A DNA stretch of 64,000 nucleotides. Source: Geomonas oryzisoli (lineage in GTDB: Bacteria > Desulfobacterota > Desulfuromonadia > Geobacterales > Geobacteraceae). Where the stretch lies: positions 2,823,501 to 2,887,500 of the forward strand of contig NZ_CP076723.1 in the NCBI RefSeq assembly GCF_018986915.1, given 5' to 3'. This document shows, in pieces, positions 63,352-64,000 of this stretch. Below the pieces are notes generated by a model. It was not told where the DNA came from. It was given only the letters and a program-made list of their open reading frames with translations, and ran no database searches. The position numbers and the translations under genes were made by a program. Position 1 is the first letter of the stretch. Every line of letters begins with the position of its first letter.

Positions 63352-64000
63352 AGCGGCCCTCCCCTCAAGGCATCCCGCACCAGCCGGTACTCCTCCTCGA
63401 CCTGGTGTAAAAGCGGCAGCGCCCCTTCCGTTGAGCCCGCCCGGCCGAGGCTTTCCAGTTCCATGCAGACCCCGGCCAGGCGCAGGGCGCCCAGGTTGGC
63501 GCTGCTGGATTTGAAGCTGTGCGCGGCCGCCTTGAGCTTCTCCGCGTCTCCACCGGATTCGGCCTCGCGCATGGTCTGCAGCAGCGCCGGGGTGCTGGCC
63601 AAGTACAGGTCCACCACCTTGCGCAGGATCTCCACCCCGCGGTTGCCGGGAAGGGTGCGGATCATCTCCAGGGCGCCGCTCATCTTGTCGTGGGAGATCA
63701 CCTCCAGAGCCTCGTCGGGAACGCCCTCCTCTGCCGCCGGGACAGTTGCGCCGTCCAGCAGCCGGTCCATCGCCTTGGCGATCTGCTCGCACGTGAAAGG
63801 CTTGGAGAGGTAGTCGTCGGCACCCGCCTCCAGGCAGGCGACCCGGTCCCCGGGCATGGCGTATGCGGTGAGCGCTATGATGGGTACGCGCCCCTCGCCG
63901 TCCTGCTCCCAGGCCCTGATCCGCCTGGTGGCCTCCAACCCGTCCAGGACCGGCATCTGGCAGTCCATGAAGACCACGTCGTAGCGGTTACGCTGGACCT
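63345..64000 (-). CDS. Hybrid histidine kinase, C-terminal receiver and HPt domains (cut by window edge)
   Basis: The visible part, about 218 codons, reads from the window edge into a receiver domain ([20 protein letters not shown], with Lys in DDYLSKPF) and then a histidine phosphotransfer domain (His in [18 protein letters not shown]). The order receiver-HPt at the end is typical of large hybrid sensor kinases, so the sensor and kinase core should lie beyond 64000. It is coupled to the GGDEF/EAL regulator, its probable phosphorylation partner. Confidence 0.85.
   Translation of the reverse strand, partial: VQRNRYDVVFMDCQMPVLDGLEATRRIRAWEQDGEGRVPIIALTAYAMPGDRVACLEAGADDYLSKPFTCEQIAKAMDRLLDGATVPAAEEGVPDEALEVISHDKMSGALEMIRTLPGNRGVEILRKVVDLYLASTPALLQTMREAESGGDAEKLKAAAHSFKSSSANLGALRLAGVCMELESLGRAGSTEGALPLLHQVEEEYRLVRDALRGGPLC

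Overview
The window reads as chromosomal DNA of a Geobacter-type bacterium (Geobacteraceae, close to the Citrifermentans/Geomonas group). This rests on high GC content, strong GGAGG ribosome sites, many sigma-54 regulators, and a gene order I recall from Geobacter genomes: aroB-aroK-aroC, pilQPONM, minor pilins, pilY1, pilR-pilS-pilD, valS, argJ, secA. No database search was possible, so the species is inferred.

Layout. Positions 1-2115 hold the shikimate genes aroB (partial), aroK and aroC. Positions 2284-13150 hold a type IV pilus alignment and secretin operon: a small xre-type gene, pilM, pilN, pilO, pilP and pilQ, followed by three envelope proteins including a 1373-residue Ig-repeat protein with a CFI-box C-terminus. 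Positions 13405-24777 hold a minor pilin block. A DsbC-like protein carrying a CxxCH motif and a large PilY1 are followed by two tandem copies of a fimT-pilV-pilW-pilX set, each with its own terminator. A near-consensus sigma-54 promoter stands at the head of this block. It lies next to pilR, which encodes a sigma-54 activator, in the group pilD-pilS-pilR (24997-28777).

Positions 28874-39399, still on the minus strand, hold valS, a response regulator with a long Ala/Pro/Glu tail, a beta-lactamase-fold hydrolase, a DUF2914 protein, argJ and secA. From 39780 most genes are on the plus strand: mnmH, then a Cache-domain histidine kinase and NtrC-type regulator (41976-45449). These are followed by a three-gene operon of unknown function (45825-47423) with a sigma-54 promoter and repeated TTTGC-N6-GCRAA dyads. 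Next come a DUF485/acetate-type symporter pair (48300-50619), a GlnD-like DUF294 protein, a DUF4212/symporter pair, a second DUF294-like protein whose two catalytic Asp residues are Arg, and a TIM-barrel protein. The right end carries a universal stress protein, an inositol monophosphatase and ferritin-like pair, amtB-glnK with a long leader, a GGDEF/EAL response regulator and the end of a hybrid histidine kinase.

How it fits together. The left half builds and regulates type IV pili (PilD processing, PilMNOPQ envelope complex, PilY1 and minor pilins at the tip, PilS/PilR control). The right half looks devoted to sensing and importing small carbon and nitrogen substrates (two sodium:solute symporters, AmtB/GlnK, a Cache sensor). 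Intergenic space is rich in short interspersed repeats of at least five families. The least explained unit is the Cache kinase/regulator plus its predicted target operon at 41862-47490.
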